NCBI RefSeq assembly: GCF_014651015.1
Contig: NZ_BMWB01000009.1
Coordinates: forward strand, 155,901-219,900
Origin: Streptomyces xantholiticus
GTDB lineage: Bacteria; Actinomycetota; Actinomycetes; Streptomycetales; Streptomycetaceae
Direction: 5' to 3'
Length of the DNA: 64,000 nt
Positions 61,534-64,000 of this stretch are shown here, piece after piece. The translations under genes were made by a program, and so were the position numbers. Below the pieces are notes generated by a model. It searched no databases and was not told where the DNA came from. It saw only the letters and a program-made list of their open reading frames with translations. The stretch's first letter is position 1. Every line of letters begins with the position of its first letter.

Positions 61534-64000
61534 GTGCACAGACGCCCATCCATGCGTCATGCCGTGTCCGTCACGGCGGCCTTCGCTCTGCTCGCCGGAC
61601 TCGGGCCCCTCACGGTCCCTGCTGTCGCGGCCACAACCGCCGAACCCGTTGCGGGACAGGTGGACTTCGCGCCCACGTCGCGCAAGCAGCCCCGTGAGGA
61701 GGAGATCTACAACCTCGGACCGACCGGCTACCTCCACGGGTCCGAGCGCCACAGCAGCGTCAGCGGTGACGCGTCGGTGTGGACGGCGTACGAGACCGGC
61801 AAGAGCACCGAGCTCGTGGGCGTCGGAGGGGGCAGGGGGCCGGGTAGCGGTGCTCTCGGCTCCGCTGGTGAGGGGTCGGACGTCGTCGCCTTCGGCGGTG
61901 TGGGCGGCAGCAGCGAGAACGTCGACCTCAAGAACATGGCCACCGGCGAGGTGACACGCGTCGAGGTCCCGAGCGGCGACACCAACCGGGGTGTCTTCGG
62001 CTCCACCGTACTCGTCGAGAACCCCGAGGGCGAGGAGTTCCCGCAGGTCACGGGCTGGTACCTGTTGAGCCCGCGGGAGGACGGCTCGACCGTCCGCACG
62101 CCGGTCGAGGGCTGGCCCACGGACAGCGACCTCAAGGGCGCCCGGGTCGTCGGCGGCGACCACCGGTCCGTCGTGGTCGGTTTCAACACCACGCCGGAGG
62201 AGCACGACGAGGCGGACAGGCTGGGCGTCATCGACCTGGCGACCGGCGCGCTGCACTCCTTCGAGGCCAAGGCCTCGTCGCGCGCCGTCCTGGACCCCGA
62301 GCGGATCGCATGGTGGGACTACCGAGACCGCAGCGTCCACATCCGGGACCGGGCCGACCTCGGCGGTGCCGAGCGGACCGTTCCGTTCCCCGAGGACCTC
62401 GAGTTCGAGCAGTTCGCCCTGCTCGACGACGACTGGCTGATGGCGACGGAGAAGGACGGCACGACCGCTCCGTTCGGAAGGAGCCTCGTCGCGATCTCCG
62501 TGGACGGCGCGCAGCGCAAGGTCCTGCTGGAGAACGCGGACCGCGAGACCGAGCAGTTCCCCGGCGGTGGGGCGGTCGCGATCGGCGGCGAGTCGTCCGA
62601 CGCCTGGTTCGTCCACCGGGTCACGGTCGAGAACGGCGCACCGCTGCTGCGGAAGCTGGACCACATCGAACCGATGACGGCCGAGGTCGACGCGATTGCC
62701 GTGGCCGGCGGGTCGGTGACCACGATCGAGGAGAACGGCGCCAGGGAGACGTCCGGTTTCTACCGCCGTGACCTCGCCCCGCTGACGTCGCCCACCACCG
62801 CCGGCAAGGCCGAGTGGCTCGGCCGAGAGACGAGCCGCTACAACAACACGAGCTGCGGCGAGATCGCATGCGATTCCGTTTTCGCCTCCGGTGACGGACG
62901 CGCCGTCTACGAGGTCCGTTCGAACGCGACGGGGACGGTAACCGCCGAGCTCGTCGCCCGTGGCGCCACGGACAAGGTCTCGCGCGTGAACACGGGTGTG
63001 GCGGGCGGTGAGATCGTCGATGTCTTCGGCCGGTACGCGGCCTTCGTGAGCGGTGCTGTGTCGGTCGGCCAGCCCGACGCGGAGGGGAAGCTGATCGTCG
63101 CCGACTTCGACGCGCCCTCCGGCTCCGGCGTCGTCCTGACCAGGCCCCGTACGGCGGCGTCGATCTGGGGCAGCACCCTGTACACCGCGACGGGTACGGC
63201 CGGTGAGGTGGAACTGACCGACCTTCGCACCGGGACGAGGACGGGCACGCTGCAGACCGGTGCGAGCTGCGTACCGGTCGAGCTGCAGACGGCGGGCCGC
63301 TGGCTCTCCTGGTCCTGCCCGTACTTCAGGTCCTCGGGCGCGATCGACCGGGACAACGGCACCAAGGTGGCGCTGCCGGACGGCCGGGGCCTGTTGGGCG
63401 ACGGCTACTTCGTGACGGTCCCCGGCAACTTCGCGCTCACCGCGTTCCAGGACGGCACCGCCGAGACCCGTGACATGGGGGTGCGGCCCGGGTGGAACGG
63501 CGGGCACGCCACCATTCGGTACTCCTGGACCGTCGACCGCTTCGGTGGCGGTATCGCGTACATGGACGACGAGTTCCAGGGCCACGTCATCCCCGGCGGT
63601 GTGGCGCCCTCCGACCTGGCGGCCCTGCCGGTCGGCGTTCCGACGGCCGTCGACCTGGCCGGCGGTGCCGGTTGGGCGGCGCAGTGGCAGGTCTCCCGGC
63701 CCGCCTCCTCCTGGCGGCTGACGGTGCACGACAAGGCGGGCACCGCCGTGCACAGCGTGCTCGGCGGTCAGACCCGGGGACCCGTTCGGGTGAACTGGGA
63801 CGGCAGGGACACGGACGGCAAGACCGTCGTCGACGGCACGTACAGCTGGACCCTGAAGGCGCTACCGGCGGACGGCACGGGGCCGGCGGCGACCGGCTCC
63901 GGCACGTTCAAGGTCACCGGTGGGACCGAGGCCGTCACCGGCACGTTCCAGCCGGTGCAGCCGACGCGGTTGATGGACACGCGCACGGGTCTGGGTGTGC
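61534..64000 (+). CDS. Second giant secreted repeat protein, 3' end cut by window edge
   Basis: At least 822 residues, GTG with GGGGAGGA upstream. Layout as in the gene before it: signal peptide (VTAAFALLAGLGPLTVPAVA), a long beta-rich body (YNLGPTGYLHGSERHSSVSG, FYRRDLAPLTSPT, CGEIACDSVFASGDGRAVY with two Cys), a FlgD-like Ig domain (WDGRDTDGKTVVDGTYSWTL), and the first PTRLMDTRTGLGV repeat at the edge. The body is only weakly similar to its neighbour, whereas the Ig and repeat parts are close. The two probably arose by tandem duplication and have since diverged. Confidence 0.87.
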   Translation, partial: MHRRPSMRHAVSVTAAFALLAGLGPLTVPAVAATTAEPVAGQVDFAPTSRKQPREEEIYNLGPTGYLHGSERHSSVSGDASVWTAYETGKSTELVGVGGGRGPGSGALGSAGEGSDVVAFGGVGGSSENVDLKNMATGEVTRVEVPSGDTNRGVFGSTVLVENPEGEEFPQVTGWYLLSPREDGSTVRTPVEGWPTDSDLKGARVVGGDHRSVVVGFNTTPEEHDEADRLGVIDLATGALHSFEAKASSRAVLDPERIAWWDYRDRSVHIRDRADLGGAERTVPFPEDLEFEQFALLDDDWLMATEKDGTTAPFGRSLVAISVDGAQRKVLLENADRETEQFPGGGAVAIGGESSDAWFVHRVTVENGAPLLRKLDHIEPMTAEVDAIAVAGGSVTTIEENGARETSGFYRRDLAPLTSPTTAGKAEWLGRETSRYNNTSCGEIACDSVFASGDGRAVYEVRSNATGTVTAELVARGATDKVSRVNTGVAGGEIVDVFGRYAAFVSGAVSVGQPDAEGKLIVADFDAPSGSGVVLTRPRTAASIWGSTLYTATGTAGEVELTDLRTGTRTGTLQTGASCVPVELQTAGRWLSWSCPYFRSSGAIDRDNGTKVALPDGRGLLGDGYFVTVPGNFALTAFQDGTAETRDMGVRPGWNGGHATIRYSWTVDRFGGGIAYMDDEFQGHVIPGGVAPSDLAALPVGVPTAVDLAGGAGWAAQWQVSRPASSWRLTVHDKAGTAVHSVLGGQTRGPVRVNWDGRDTDGKTVVDGTYSWTLKALPADGTGPAATGSGTFKVTGGTEAVTGTFQPVQPTRLMDTRTGLGV

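Overview
The window is chromosomal DNA from a Streptomyces-type actinomycete. The sequence is visibly very GC-rich, third codon positions are almost all G or C, GTG starts are common, and the gene order matches what I remember of the S. coelicolor core region from sigN-sigF through upp, dnaX, purD, purC, lsrL, purSQL, purF-purM, vdh, bldC, hrpA and crcB. No species is assigned.

Layout. 0-3 kb: a cut-off flavin/F420 oxidoreductase gene, a small gene broken at a G7 run, and a MarR-regulator/drug-efflux operon with a clear double operator. 3-7 kb: a lipoprotein with a palindrome at its promoter, the stress/development sigma factors SigN and SigF, and small proteins. 7-17 kb: tRNA-Ser(CGA), tadA and its partner, upp, a LytR_C protein, a secreted M28 peptidase, a DNA glycosylase, an ECF42-type sigma factor with its DGPF/YciI partner, and a secreted lysyl-oxidase-like protein with a His-rich stretch. 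17.3-18.9 kb: a small graveyard of fused, truncated and frameshifted genes (integrase pieces, a PIN toxin module, an HTH protein) beside tRNA-Ser(GGA). This is the only clearly non-core stretch.

19-41 kb: SRP RNA, dnaX and the dispersed purine genes purD, purC, purSQL, purF and purM. Among them are a membrane protein that looks like a metalloprotease stripped of its zinc ligands, a dimethylformamidase-like protein, a two-component/ABC-transporter operon lying between two identical tRNA-Gly genes, and lsrL. 41-52 kb: valine dehydrogenase, bldC with a long structured leader, the large helicase HrpA, a DsbA/CcdA-type redox pair, and tRNAs for Asp (two identical copies), Phe and Glu. 52-64 kb: a membrane phosphoesterase, an overlapping peptidase-crcB-crcB operon, a DEAD-box helicase with an Arg/Asp/Gly-rich repetitive tail, and two adjacent giant secreted paralogues, the second cut by the window edge.

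How the parts work together. The purine genes cover most steps from PRPP amination to SAICAR synthesis and are spread over five transcription units. Regulators of development and nucleoid structure (SigF, SigN, BldC, LsrL) sit among housekeeping genes. At least ten genes have a TANNNT-like -10 box six to eight bases before the start codon and no ribosome binding site, which suggests leaderless transcripts. The best candidates for something new are the tandem secreted repeat proteins, the protease-like membrane protein, the paired operators, and the chimeric integrase island.
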